From NCBI GenBank assembly GCA_009767595.1, contig VSDK01012287.1, positions 385,294 to 449,293 of the forward strand: a stretch of 64,000 nt of DNA, written 5' to 3'. Positions 35,965 through 48,590 of this stretch are shown here, one piece after another. Positions within the stretch are counted from its first letter, which is position 1; every line of letters begins with the position of its first letter. This DNA is from Symbiodinium kawagutii (lineage: Eukaryota > Sar > Dinophyceae > Suessiales > Symbiodiniaceae). Made by a program: the position numbers and the translations under genes. The notes beneath the pieces were generated by a model. That model was not told the origin of the DNA and ran no database searches. It saw nothing but the letters and a program-made list of their open reading frames with translations.

Positions 35965-36779
35965 CCTCATATTTTGCATGATAATTGCGCATGCCAACTT
36001 TAAGCCCAAATGCTGAATCAATTTTGCGGATTCAGCAACCTATGGGATTTGCGTTGATTATCCTCACATGTCGCTCATGTCGGATTCTGGTGGTCAAAGC
36101 CTGAATTCAGCATGATGAATGGTTGATTGTGTTTATTTCCTTGATATACGCCCTCATTGTTGGGCGACGCCGATGTACCCTAAGAGTTGTTAAAACCTGT
36201 TGGGGGCTACTGGTGGCGACTTGGGGCTTCCAAACGTTTCGGATGAGCGACTTGGTGTCATCAGGATCAGTTCGAACTGCAACCAGCGTTTCCTACCTCG
36301 GTGCCGAGCTCAGAGCGAATCCAGGAAGATTCAGAAGCTGCCTTTGTTCGGAGTTTAAGTAGTGGCAGGATTAAGCTATATTCAGCTCATGTTGAGCCCA
36401 TTCTTTCTGAGGGAAATTATGACTGAAGTATTGATGTCAGAACGATTGCAGAGCTTGAGGGTGATTGCTGAAGAGCCATGGGAAATACCAACTCACGAGT
36501 AAGATTGGATTTGGCAAAGAAGCAGGCATTTGATTTCTTGTTCTATTTCTGATTGGAACCGCAATGGAAAGACACCACTTCGATCATGCGCCACATGTGG
36601 ACCTAGATTTTGGGGACTTTGTCGTGAATTCTGACGCAAAGTGCCAATGTTTGGCGTTTCAGCCTGCGCAGTTGTTTAAACATGGGTGTATGATGTTTCC
36701 CGATGGTTCTTGATGCTCTTGATGCTGCATAGTGGTTCATGACGGACGCTGAATGGATGATCATGGATACTGAGTGATG

Positions 36780-36835
36780 CTGAAGGATGGTTCATGGGAT
36801 GGTTCATGGGATGGTTCATGGGATGGTTAAGAATC
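36780..36835. repeat. GATGGTTCATGG tandem repeat
   Basis: Three to four 15-base units of GGATGGTTCATGGGAT. Confidence 0.9.
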
Positions 36836-37149
36836 GTTCACCATCATGGGATATCATGGTGGCCGGGCGAGTGGATGCTCATCATTCGTTGCCGGGCCAC
36901 CCGTGGAGGGTGGTCAGGACTTTGGAGTGCCCCCAGTCGGGAGCTCAGGTGAAGCCTTCATAGCAGAAAACGGCCAGTCCCAAAAGGTTTTTAGCACCGA
37001 GAAATGGTGGATCATCCAGCTTAGGGCCAACTTAGTTGAGTTGGTTTGTAACCAGGTAACTACCAGTTATGGTAGAGGGGATTTTCCAGCCTATGTTAGA
37101 TCAGGGCGAACTTTTGCCCCGAAAATCCTCCTGGATAGTAGTTGGGCAC

Positions 37150-37667
37150 TACACAATTGATTTGCTAGTTCCATAGGTCTGTTTGTTGGTCTATCAATAG
37201 ATCTATAGCTACCCTCCAATACTATAAGAATAGATAGTTATCTACAGTAATTATTTAACGTCCTATTACAATATCCAATTACAATCATATTAGTGATATT
37301 ATATGTAATCATTATTAATAATGATCAACAACAGCCAGGAATATTGAATTAATTAATCTCTATCATACTCCACATTTCTAATTTGTATCATTCCTATCAG
37401 TAACCAGAATTATTCTAATACCAGCTATAGTACCGACACAATCCTATTATAAGTCTTAGATATATTATATCATAATGATAAAACTAATGATGATCATTCA
37501 TCTATATGTAATGACTATTAGTATTAGTAATAACTATCGATATTGAATTGATTAATCTATTCATCTACTAATTGACTAATTGATTGATGAAGCAATTCAT
37601 CTATATTCATCTATATCATACTCTCCACTTCTAACTAAAATGTCAAAAATCAATAGATCACTGTTGC
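37150..37667. other. AT-rich non-coding tract
   Basis: About 500 bases of ATTATTAGTAAT-like sequence with TTAATTAATC repeats and no open frame. Confidence 0.7.
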
Positions 37668-37778
37668 AAAAACAATAATAACAGCTGTTAGGTTGCTATA
37701 TATTACCTAACTGTTAGTTATTATTGTTTTTAGCTTCTAACAGCTTCTATAACTAACAATATATACTGTTAGAAGCTA
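37668..37778. repeat. Double hairpin
   Basis: AAAAACAATAATAAC returns as GTTATTATTGTTTTT at 37731. Directly after, TAGCTTCTAACAG returns as CTGTTAGAAGCTA at 37778. Adjacent cruciform-forming units. Confidence 0.85.
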
Positions 37779-37820
37779 AAATTACTAAAAATTGGTTGGC
37801 AATACATACCTAACTTGCAA

Positions 37821-38054
37821 AAATTCCTCACTGTCGAAGCGCTGTTCGGTCACTTGGCTCAGGCACCGCAAGTGCCACGGGCCGACGAGGACGCGGCCGT
37901 GCTGCAGCGCTTGGATGCCGCGATGTCGCCCCAGGGCGGCCTCAGCTTCAGCACGCTGCAGCAGCCCCTGCGTGGCACGCCGATGCTCGGCGTTGGGCTT
38001 GGGGAGACCTGGGAGACCAGGGCTCCAAGATGGGCTGGGCTCAAGTCATCTCAG
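37821..38054 (+). CDS. Exon-like island, GC-rich, strong coding character
   Basis: Reads FLTVEALFGHLAQAPQVPRA, DEDAAVLQRLDAAMSPQGGL and RGTPMLGVGLGETWETRAP, ending at CTCAG|GTTTTG. GC content is much higher than the flanks. The protein is not recognised; it could be part of a large scaffold-type gene. Confidence 0.55.
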
Positions 38055-38216
38055 GTTTTGTTGAATTTCAATGTGTGACATTTTTTTTCCAAACATGTTG
38101 GCCAAAGTCATTTGCTCTTGGCCAACATTGTTGGCTACTGAGATTTTTCTGATGAGTTTAAGGACTATTTGGGAAGGTGACGTACCAGATGAACCGATTC
38201 GATATTATCCAATTGG

Positions 38217-38319
38217 TGGTTTCTCAGAATAGGGGTACCCCTAAATCATCCATTACTAATCATTTATGGTAATAAACCAACCATAGCTTTGGGGTACCCC
38301 TATGGCTTGAGAAAAAACC
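38217..38319 (+). mobile_element. MITE family A, copy 8
   Basis: GGTTTCTCAGAATAGGGGTA to GGGGTACCCCTATGGCTTGAGAAA. Both GGTACC cores are intact. Confidence 0.9.
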
Positions 38320-41300
38320 GATCTTATCCAACGATGAACCGAGCTGCAAAGCCAATGAAGCCCGTGCCATGAATCTGCTCAAGGATCCGAGAAGGGAAAT
38401 TGTGGTATCTCTCTGCGGAAGATCAGGCGACGCCTCGGCAGCCTTCGGGTGCTGTGGATTTTGGGCCGTGCTAGGGCCCAGGAGGTCCCCCCTGGTGGGT
38501 TTATGGCTAAACCAGATTGGGTTTGATGGTGGTTTATGCGGGGTAATGAATGGTGAATGAACGGTGAATTGATGGTTGATTCATGGTCAATTAATGGTTA
38601 ATCAGTGGTCAATCAATGTAACCCACAATGGGAAAGCCTTTCAACAAGCAGTAGAACCATCACCCGGTTTTATGGAAACTGTTCAATGAGACTCATGGTA
38701 TCATGGTGTCCTTGCTGGACAGGAATTTGAATGGACCCTACAGTGGTCGCTTCAGGATGTAACTTACGTTGTTTGGATGATACAAACGCATCAGAAGAGT
38801 GAAATTGAAGAAACCAATAACCAAGTTGCATCTTCCAATTGTTCGAGATGTCAAACTAACATGAAGTAACAAAGAACTGCCTCGTATACAATGTCCATGC
38901 TGTCGAAAAAAGGAGTGGAGTCCTCAATGTCATGCATGCTCAATGACTATTCATAGACTCTCTCCAAGACTCCAAGGCCGTTGTATGTTTTTCATCTTCT
39001 GTGGACAGGTGGATGCGGTACACTTTTCACTCTATGTGAACGGCTTCTTCTTCAGACACGAAGGACGGGCCGAACCAACAATGAGTTAATTATTAGGGAC
39101 CAGAATTATTCAAAGGACCAGGTTGCCTTACCTGTGAGGGTCCTGCAATACATGGTGCAGTTGTTCTCTTGTTTGAAGCCTAGGCAACATGGGAGAAGTC
39201 GATAGAAGTCGGACCTTCCGGACCTTGCATCTTGAAGCTCAAGTGGTATTGCTATAAAGTACTAGTCATGTTGAAAATCCTCGGCCGCTGCCCTGCTTTT
39301 GTTACTTTCTTTTCTCATGGTGCCACTGGTGCTGGTCGGTTATGGATGGTTGAGGGTACCGCCATGGCAATGGACATACCATACCCATGTACTGTGGTGC
39401 TGCAATCACGTGGTCCAGCGAGGATCATGAGGACACTGAGCATGATGGTGATCCCCCACCATTCACAGTGATGGATTTTCATCATTTGTCGTGGGACACT
39501 GTCTATCCCCTCCCTCACGGTTGTCGGGTCTCTCTGTTTTCCTGACCCTGTTGGCTGCCTTTTCGAGGCATCCGAATGGTTGTCTTGCGATACTTGTGGG
39601 TACAGGATATGTGTAATCAATCGTTTCCAGACGTGGGTCACACGTGATCCGAAGATATTGCAATACTTTACCTGTGCCTCAATTTTTCCACGTTTGGATA
39701 TGTTTGGATAGCCTTCCAACCGACGATCATCCGTGGAGCGGTATTGAATCAACCATTAGCATATCCGGCTAACCAGTATCGTTTTCACAAAGAAAAAACG
39801 CATCTGATTATACCAAGTGTATCCAAGTGTTTGGTATCTAGTGGTTGTACGTACTACCATAGTGGATATCTACGAAGCAACCAGACTAAGTATCAGCATC
39901 ATCTATTTTTCGACGTTTCAAATTGGTTATATTCCTATAAGGATACCTTCCCCAAAGTTCTTTCTCCCCGGCCCACTCCAAAATGTATGCATTCCCGAGA
40001 ACCAGGTGGCCAGGGAATTAGCTGTTGATTCATGTTTCAGTGCCCAGAATCCAGCTATTGCCTGACGGATCCAGTTCCAGGAGTGTAGTAGTGTTCCTAC
40101 TCGTTTGATATTGTGGAAGCATGCGGAATCCTGTTGGAATCCCCATCAACTCACAATGTTACACTTGTATTTTCTTCAGTCGTAATGCGCAGATTGACCA
40201 GCACATATCAATATTGTTGGCTTGTTGGCGGTTCTTACTATAGCTACTATAGCGACCATCATTAGTTGGCTTGTTGGCGATTGTTACTGTAGCGACCGTC
40301 ATTAATTAACCCATGTTAGCCCCAATGATCGTGAGTTGAAGATAGCTCCACCAAGGTTTTCCCACCATCACTTGCCAGAAACTTCACTTTGTCCAGGAGT
40401 TGAAGTCTCCATCTCCCTGTCGCCCTTCGTGTTAGTTCGGCACCTTTGCCTGCATCACAGTGGCGCCATAAGCAACAACAGTACAGGGTGCTTGGATACT
40501 ATTCATGTGTTGCTGAACAGGCAGGTTGTGGCCACCATGGTGACAGCTGGTTTATAAGTATGAGATGACTGATCGTATTTGGATAAGAACTCGATCTCAT
40601 GGGTTGCGGCTTTGACCATCATGGGTGCTGAACTGGACAAGTGTGAAAGATTCTTGCACGCTCATCCCAGGGACTCGTATGAAAACCCTACACAACTATT
40701 GTGATTGTAGCTATCAAATTCATGGCGCTGTGGTAAACATCATACAACATCAATCAACCCATCACAGAGATTGGCTAGCAGATCAAGAACGGAGGCTTGC
40801 CAGCAACATGCCTCGGAGTTGTAGACGATTGGCCTCAAAAATGGTGCACCTTGGATTTCAGTTTGCTCAGCCCTTGGCGCGTTGGTAGTGACTTAAATGC
40901 GTGATATCCCAACATATCCCAACATATCCCAACATATCCCAACCTGCAAGAGCACCAGTTGCATTTCACCTAAGTGGCAATCCTGTGCCGCTCCCTGCGC
41001 AGCGCCCCAACCATGGTGCCCCAGGAATTGTAAGTTCCAAAGTGGTCCGGTAGCCTGGCCGTTCATCCAAGCCCCGGCCTGGTTGAGTGGACGCATCCAT
41101 TTCTGTTTTGGATCCTGGGGAGCCTGGGGAAGGTATAGGAATCCTGGGGAAACTACGGGAATGTAATGGAATGTGTTCGTCCGAAAGCCTCAAAAAAATA
41201 GTGAAAAAACAGCCTTGACCTCCGGCAGAAGGTTTCTTTTGTTTCTTTTCCTTTGCTCTTTTGATTGTCGGTGGGGGGAGGTTGCGGGGAAGATTGCCGA

Positions 41301-42864
41301 AACTAATTGCGGCGTAGGCTACAAGGAGGCTACAAGCGAATATACACAGCCAAAGTTTTACCCTTTTGTATGTATTTGTTTAAGAAGCTCCCTGGTTCGT
41401 TGACCCACGCTGGTGCAGTTATCAAGCTATCATCCCCAACGGCGCTGTTTCTTGAACTGAATTTGCAACCTTTTTGTTGTCCCCAACTCTTATGCCCGTT
41501 TGTCTCCATTTGAATGTGTTTGCTGTTAATCATTAAGAACATTGAGCCAGTTCTCTGCACCTCACGCTGATGCAGCCTTAGCGGATGCCACGTGCCTGTA
41601 TGGCATTTCTCCCTGATGATGTGACCAGGGAATTTGTTGGTCATTAATGTATTTGATCCGCCCAGGCCGCATAGGTATTAAGCACCATGATCTAAGGATC
41701 ATAACCAATGGATGCTCAGTTTCGCTAGTTGTGGTCAGGCCCATGTAGAACATAGAAGAAGGTCGTCTTCGCTTGTTCTGTTCATTGCAGCGGGCAGTCC
41801 AAATGTCACCACCAGGCTACAATGCGATGCTGACCGTGGCTACCTCAGAGTGACATTCCAAGTACTCGAGCTTTGGGAGGTCCATATGACTTGAGGAGAT
41901 GTCTAGGTGGCAGACCCAACACGGACCGCCACCTTCTAGTGGCAGCCATCGTGAGCCAGTCCTGTTCGATAATTGCGTCACCAAATATATAGTGGTGGTG
42001 TATGGTGGTGTTTGTTGGGCTTACGAAATTGGGGCTTCCCTGAAACAGGCAGTGCCAACATCCCACATCACGCTCCTTATCAGCTGCGAGATGCAGCCGA
42101 GCACGAATTGTTGGGCATACTTGGTGAATCTTAGTCATTGGGCACATTGAGATGCTAGAGCAGCAGTTTTGTTTGTCGCCGTGGTTTGAAAGATACTCCC
42201 AGGTGAATTGATGAATATGCAGCCTTCTCCTATAGGAATCTTTGCTCAAACAGTAAAAAGTGGATGAGAGAGATGGTTGATACTGCTCATCAAACACTGA
42301 AGATGGTTGACACTGGTATCTCAATCATTTGAAGTACTGCTCATTCCCAAATACTATGGGAATGGTTTGCTCTAGCTGTTGGATACTGCTCCTAAATGGT
42401 ATTGATGTTTGATATTCGCTTTAGCTATCTTTAGCTACTTAATTTGATGGCATTATTAGCTTCTAATTAGGTATCTTTAACTATCTCTAGCTACTAAATT
42501 CGATGGTTGATATTGCTCATTTCAAATTTAGCATCCCTTGAAGTATAGTTAAATCTACCATAAGAATCCACAAGTTCGTATTACATCTACCATAAGTATC
42601 CATCATAAGTCCATAATCTATCCATCATGAGTCCATATTTACAATAAGTCCATGATTGTATCTACTATGGAATACCACTGGTTTATCTACCATAATATTC
42701 ACCATAAGTATCATTTTGCTCCATTATATCTACCATAAGTATGATAATATCTACAGTACCATATTGTTTACCATTTGGGTAGCATATGATGATAGCAGAC
42801 GTATGAGAATAGAAATATCTACAATTTTGCTCCACAATTGCTATCCACCACTTTGTCGGGATAG
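38320..42864. other. Long non-coding stretch
   Basis: No convincing exon, apart from weak open frames at 39232-39470 and 41173-41400. Contains a TATCCCAACA four-copy repeat (40907-40944), paired GGCTTGTTGGCG repeats near 40215-40275, and ACCATAAGTATC-type degenerate repeats (42550-42760). Confidence 0.4.
40907..40944. repeat. Four-copy ATATCCCAAC repeat
   Basis: ATCCCAACAT repeated four times without change. Confidence 0.95.
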
Positions 42865-43017
42865 CTGGCTTCAGCCTGGCACGATTTGGCGGCCCGGGAA
42901 GCGTGGCTGGGATCCCGACTGGGTCGTGGGTCGTTGGCACAGGATGTGAAGATCTTCAAGATCTCCTTGTTTGCGCAACTCGGAGACGAGAACCGTTCGG
43001 ACGTGTGGATGTCCGAG
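42865..43017 (+). CDS. Exon-like island, good coding character
   Basis: Reads LASAWHDLAAREAWLGSRLG, SLAQDVKIFKISLFAQLGDE and RSDVWMSE, ending GAG|GTTTTC. All codons are protein-like. The opposite strand is also open, but its peptide is poor. Unknown family. Confidence 0.5.
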
Positions 43018-44098
43018 GTTTTCAACCCTTCCCTGTTGTAGAATGATTCATCAATTCATCAACTGAGACTGATTAATTCAAACTGATGGATTCATATTGT
43101 TGGATTGACATACTACTCCATGATGGTTGATTCATATTTTTGGATTCATACTACTATTCATATTTGATAGATTATATGAATGATATTGAACAATTAGTCA
43201 TGAAGTACAATTAGTCCATGATGGATTCATATTGATGGATGAATAGTACTTCATGATTGTCGATTGATGTTGGTTTCTCTCCTGTACTTGATGATCCTGA
43301 GTTGATATTGAGGTTCATGATGGTTCATTCATGTTCATCAGGAATACTCAATCATGGTGCATAGATGTTCATACTGGCTTTTAACGGTTCATCTCCTGAG
43401 AACGCCCTGTGGGGAATCGACAGGTTGGGGATTCCAATAGGGGACCTGTGATTCAGTGATACCTATTGATACCTGACATGTGGGGATTTGTTCAGTTTAT
43501 TCCAACTCATCATACATAGGAAGCGGACAGGATGATTTTGGTCAATATTCCCCAGAGCTCACCCCATGTGCCAGCAACAACAATGACAGCAGGAGCAGGA
43601 AATTATGAGATCAAGTAGACCAGAGTGACATTAGTTCAAAAGCCGGGAATGGTTGGCAGAATGGTTTGCGTCTTGGCAGGAGCAGAAATTTATATATTTA
43701 TGCGATAAAGTAAACCAGAGTGACATTAATCATCATTAATTCAAAAGTCGGGAATGTTTGGCACAATGGTTGGGGGAAAGGTTTGCCTTTGCCTCTTGGT
43801 TTACCTCTTCATGCTAAAGCAGGCAGGGCTACCAAGCTACGGTCTGCACCTGCACAGCACTAGCCTGGAGACACACCAGCCACACCTGACGCACTTCTAA
43901 GAGGGGTAAATGCATAGAGGTAGAGCAGTGTAGAGTCTACTCATAGGGGTAGTTAGGCACATAGGGGGTTTTATGAGTTATATGTGTAGAGTCTATGATT
44001 TTCTCACCATCTAGAGGCTATGCGCATATGCAAGTTGTGTATTAGTGATTAGTAGAATGTGTATGTTTATACACATTGAATTGACATTGCCCCGGCAG
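43018..44098. other. No clear gene
   Basis: ATTCATATTGATGGATTCAT-type degenerate repeats at 43040-43400. A direct repeat (GTAAACCAGAGTGACATTA) near 43625 and 43710. GTAGAG repeats near 43920-44000. Confidence 0.5.
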
Positions 44099-44298
44099 AG
44101 TTGCTAAACATTGATGTTTTGCTGTTTGCATGGGAGCTTGTGATGAGTATCGCAGATGTAGAAACGCTGGTCGACCTTCCCATAGCGGAAGCGCAACGAC
44201 TTGGACTTATGACACGTAGAGCTTCGGTTCTGCGTACCCCTAAGCCATCAAGAAATGTTCCTGGTGCAGTGGCCAGCAAGGGGGACACTATTTGTGGA
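44099..44298 (+). CDS. Exon-like island
   Basis: Acceptor CCCCGGCAG, then LLNIDVLLFAWELVMSIADV and LVDLPIAEAQRLGLMTRRAS. Hydrophobic helix, then Arg/Pro/Ser. The right border is not fixed. Confidence 0.5.
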
Positions 44299-44329
44299 TA
44301 ATTGCACAATCTCAACTACGAAATATTAC

Positions 44330-44503
44330 ACAATGATACGCGCATGTGATGAACATTTTGAGGGCTTCCTTCTTCCCCACCAGCTGTCCCAGCTGCCAGG
44401 CACAGTGCTTGCTACTACTTCGGAGTCCGTTCAGAAGATGAGAGATGGGCAGAGGAGGAACGCTCTCGATGGGTACTGGATGTCTCTCGCGCCATTCGAC
44501 TAG
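44330..44503 (+). CDS. Exon-like island, possibly terminal
   Basis: Reads ACDEHFEGFLLPHQLSQLPG then SVQKMRDGQRRNALDGYWM, ending in TAG at 44501. It is in a different frame from the previous island, so an intron or a separate gene is needed. Confidence 0.45.
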   Translation, partial: TMIRACDEHFEGFLLPHQLSQLPGTVLATTSESVQKMRDGQRRNALDGYWMSLAPFD

Positions 44504-47009
44504 TCACTTGGAGCAACAAATGGGTTGCGAAAATGAGGAAACCCACAGTGCCATGCAGTGCGCAGATTAGCAGGTGCCCAATTTTTGTATTTTGTTCAAC
44601 CGAAGTTAGTTTTGATTTCATAGTTGTGGATGACTCAGCAGACCGACCCTACCAAAGTTTGCTTGAAATATCGTTGGGGTCCAATCCTGGCCAGAAGACT
44701 GCAATCAAGCGTTCTTACTCTTGAAGACATCCATCAAGACACCATGAGGGCAGTAAAGTAGTTCATGAAAGACACACGGCCTCATTGAATGCAAGATCCA
44801 CAAACAACTGCAGCGGCATGGGGCCCACCAATGCCATCCAATGGGGAGGCATTGAAATCATTGGTTCCCCCACAGCATTCCTTGGGCGGTGTGGCGGCTC
44901 CTGCTTCAGGTCACACAGAGTTTGTTTCCGCCCTTCCACATCAGCTGTGAACCCTTACAGGTTCAGCTGCTCCGATGATGTTTCTTCATTTTTCCACGGC
45001 ATTAAACATCGGCAATTTTGGGCGCCCCTCAACTGACGCTTTCCCGAACACATTTGGTCAACTTTTGTCATAACTTGGGGATGTTTGGATTGGGTATCCT
45101 CATGTTCAGACGTGCAGATGATTCACTCCTTGGAGTCATGGCTTGAGATTTCATTTGTGGAAATGGGAAGTTTCAGGGCTCTCAGGATTTGTCATATTTA
45201 CTTTTTCCTTGAGGTCTGCAGTTGCGGAATCCTTGCTACAGTTGTAGCAAGCTAGATGCCAAACTACCATATATGAAGTATGAATTTGGGAGGAATATGA
45301 AATCTAAGGTGACAGTTCTTCAATTTTCTTCGATGTGGACATTGCAGTTAGTCTAAGCAGTCTTCGCTTTATCATCAGGGCAGAGTTGACGACTGTGGAA
45401 AGCATCATCATGGTAATTAGCCTGAATCCGTGCCCCTCTTGTGGTGATCCCATCATATGTTATTCAGTTTTTGACTTTTTTGACGTGGCGTAGGGTACCT
45501 GTCAGGGAGCACCTCAGACCCGTCGGCGACTCATGGCCGGCTACGTGGTGCATCATGAGGATGTAACTTGGCTGATGTCAAGCGGTGTCCAAAGGAGATA
45601 GGTCAATGGCACCCAGTGAATCAAACTGGTTAATGCTACTTGATTGTGATGGAGAATAGTGGTTGATGATGAATAATGATGCTTAATATGGTGAACAAGG
45701 TGACCACCCACACGTGAACAGATATCACAACTTAACAAAGTATTCATCATGATATTTGGGACAATGACTGATTAACAATGAATAAAGTATGAACAGGCAT
45801 ACACATGCATACACCAGGAGTGATTGTAGTAGTATAATGCTTAGACGTGGTTGAAAAGCGATTCACAGAAGATCGATAAAGCAAAGAAATGACGTTTGTT
45901 CAACCCGGAATTGCTCCGTTTGTCAGCTTCGTTTGAAGTCACTACAAAATCGAACAGTTGATATCATTTGTTCAAAGGAATCAGGAACATCCAGGAATCA
46001 GAACTTCAGCCTTGACCACTACCATTGGTAATCATTGGGTACTTGGTCTCCAAATTGTTAATCATTTTGAATCGGGAGCTGGCGCACTATGGCGCAGTGA
46101 TTTGAAGAGCCATGGGGGCTGGCAAGTTAGAGGATACTAATGGATACCAATGTTAGTCACATGCTAATTAATGGAAATTAGCATATACATTCGCTCTCCC
46201 GAAAATTCTCCGCAATTCCCAAGTTCTTCATAGAGCAAGTAGCTTCCGAGGCATTGCCACGCACCCTGTATTCGGAAGTTGTGTAACCCCAGAAACCTAA
46301 CGCCGATCATCACACGCTCGCCTCATGCCACTGGATCACATAGCCAGTGGTACAGCGACAGTTAGATTGGTCGACAGTTGTTCCAACCACTGGGCGACCT
46401 TGCCTATCCTCCAAGTGTAGGGTAAATAGAAGCACAATGGTTGAAACCGTGCAGTCATACACTGACTCATTCTACTTCAAAGTGGCAACCTTGCCATACC
46501 TTGCATATCCTCCAAAAAATGGGACGCTAAACCCAATTGAAAGATATAGAAAGCACCTGCATTCATCGGCACTCCCATCTTGAATTAGCCAACGGCTCGG
46601 GCCATGAACGGGTCCCGCTGCTTTGCCGAAACACCACTTTTGAGGGGTTCATGATTAGAGCACGAGCGACATGCCATAGAGCAATAAGATCATGATGAAA
46701 TTGGAAAGGGCTGAACTTTGGAATCCTTCGAGAAAACGTTTCATTTGACCTATTTGTGGCCGGAGAAGGGCTGGCAAAATGGAAAGTCAGCTTTAAACCA
46801 CTTTTTTGTTGACCATTCTGTCGAGGGAGTTTCAACCCGCCGTATATTCCTGTTGCATTGCCCTGGTTGGTGGGTATAGCCCTAGCCTTTTTGGTTAATG
46901 AAGCGGCCCTGGTTGGTGGGTATAGCCATAGTTTTTTTGCTTATCAAGGAATGACAGCAGTTAGATGACAGCAGTTTCACAAGGACACCAAGCAGGTAGA
47001 AACTGCCAG
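44504..47009. other. Long non-coding stretch
   Basis: Contains the duplicated phrase CCCTGGTTGGTGGGTATAGCC (46859, 46909) and no convincing exon. Confidence 0.4.
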
Positions 47010-47099
47010 GTCTCAACAGCTTCCGTGGTGTACTTCGAGTTGCAGGCGCACGAAAACGGTGCTGCGCGGATGTTGCTCTACGAGAACAGCAGATGTCAG
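47010..47099 (+). CDS. Exon-like island with canonical borders
   Basis: AACTGCCAG acceptor, VSTASVVYFELQAHENGAAR and LLYENSRCQ, then GT donor GTGGGTGC. Alternating pattern as in a beta-rich domain; unknown. Confidence 0.5.
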
Positions 47100-47239
47100 G
47101 TGGGTGCTGGGGCTGGTGCAGCTGCTGCTGGGGCTGAGCCGTGGGAAGGAGCCATTAATTTACTGTGGAGATGTATGGCTGTGTCGTGCCCGAGATGTAT
47201 CACGCTGTGAAAGCTATTGTTCCTGGTTCCAAAAAAGAA

Positions 47240-47330
47240 AAAAATATCATTGACCGTTGTTTTCCTTATCATTGTTGGGGATGATCCCTCATTCATTGGT
47301 TGATCAATATTGACCCAGCTCGCCATATAA
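47240..47330 (+). mobile_element. Repeat family C, copy 3 (diverged)
   Basis: TTGACCGTTGTTTTCCTTAT, GATGATCCCTCATTCATTGG and ATATTGACCCAGC follow the same order as copies 1 and 2. Confidence 0.65.
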
Positions 47331-47366
47331 AACCATGGCCTTCTGGACTTTGATTGCACTCGCCAG

Positions 47367-47489
47367 CTGCAGGTGGTGATCGGTGAGATACCTCTCCATG
47401 AGAGCGCCATGTGTTCTGAGAAGATCGGCATCAACTGCAGCTGCTTCAGCGTGGAGGATTGGAGCAGAAGGATGCAGTGCCGGACATAG
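47367..47489 (+). CDS. Exon-like island, terminal
   Basis: CACTCGCCAG acceptor, then LQVVIGEIPLHESAMCSEKI and CSCFSVEDWSRRMQCRT with TAG at 47487. Cysteine-containing, beta-like. It could follow the 47010-47099 exon. Confidence 0.5.
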   Translation: MQVVIGEIPLHESAMCSEKIGINCSCFSVEDWSRRMQCRT

Positions 47490-47994
47490 AAGGCTTGGCG
47501 AAGCCCTTGAATCATGTTGAATCCTCAGATCTTTTGCCATGACATGATCTTTACAAGGTGGGACTGTTCAGAGCCATGGTAGTCCCAATTACTAGCAGCA
47601 CCCCATTGTTGAGTGCTGGGAAGCCACAGGTACTCTGGAGAGAAATCTGTAGAACGTTCCCAGGAATGGCAGCAATTGACCCGGCGAAGTGATGTTTGTC
47701 CTACTGCTGAAAGCAACCTCCACTGTAAGCGGCTCAAGTCGACATGCTATTTTCCAGCCCTACATAAAGCACTTCCCGGTAAGCAAAGAATGTGGCCCAC
47801 ATGTGGGCCATTGTCAGGGATCCAACAGTGGATTGCTGTCGATACCATTAATCATTACATGATATGATATGTATCAATCGGTTGCGAAGAATTGCACACA
47901 TGATTCATGTTCATCACAAGGGAGCTCGAAGCAATGATAGTGGTTGATGTCAATGGTCATGAATATTTGGCTGGTGATTTTCAACATTATTTTG

Positions 47995-48066
47995 ATTTTC
48001 CCAACTGAATTAACAAATGGTTGCTTGCTTGACAAGCATACCATTTTTCATAGGGGTGGTTGAAAA
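47995..48066 (+). repeat. Partial copy of repeat family B (right end)
   Basis: ACAAATGGTTGCTTGCTTGAC and TTTTTCATAGGGGTGGTT match the right ends of the clusters at 51.6-52.3 kb and 60.8-61.2 kb. Confidence 0.6.
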
Positions 48067-48137
48067 ACCAGCCAGATTACAATATCTTATCATTAACCTT
48101 TCTTATCCACTATCACACACCATCAAGTTCCCCCCAG

Positions 48138-48306
48138 GGTGGTTCAACCACCCAGCACTTTAGGTTGCCGTGCCCCGCATGGGTCACCGCAACGGTGCCC
48201 GGTAGGACTACCAATTCTCCACCCGAAGCCTGGCCGAGCGGAAACTGTGGCTGCGGGCAACTTGGCTCCCGCGTTGCGGGCGACCGAGGTGTTGTGCCTT
48301 GGTCAG
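48138..48306 (+). CDS. Exon-like island, Pro/Ala-rich
   Basis: TTCCCCCCAG acceptor, VQPPSTLGCRAPHGSPQRCP, then RAETVAAGNLAPALRATEV and the donor CAG|GTAACAAG. A second + frame is also open, so the frame is not certain. Confidence 0.45.
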
Positions 48307-48316
48307 GTAACAAGGA

Positions 48317-48440
48317 TACAAGGTGGGCCCCTGAAACGTTAGCTAGCTTGAGTCATGACTAGGGTACCAGTTGCGGTAGATATAACTATGTACTTAAATG
48401 GCTTATTAATCAACTTATAACTAGGGGGGCCCACCTTGTA
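48317..48440. mobile_element. 124-bp TIR element
   Basis: TACAAGGTGGGCCCC at the left and GGGGCCCACCTTGTA at the right form 15-bp inverted ends, possibly with TA target duplication. It starts just after the exon donor at 48307, so it lies at the 5' end of an intron. Confidence 0.75.
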
Positions 48441-48590
48441 ACTACCAAGGTAACTACCAGTTTTGGTTTATAATCGGGGTGATTATCTATCAGTTATGGC
48501 AGACAATATTAACTGATATCATCAATAGGGGATTACAATGGTTGACAATAGGGGGTAATCACCAATAATAATGGTTTAACAACTATTATG

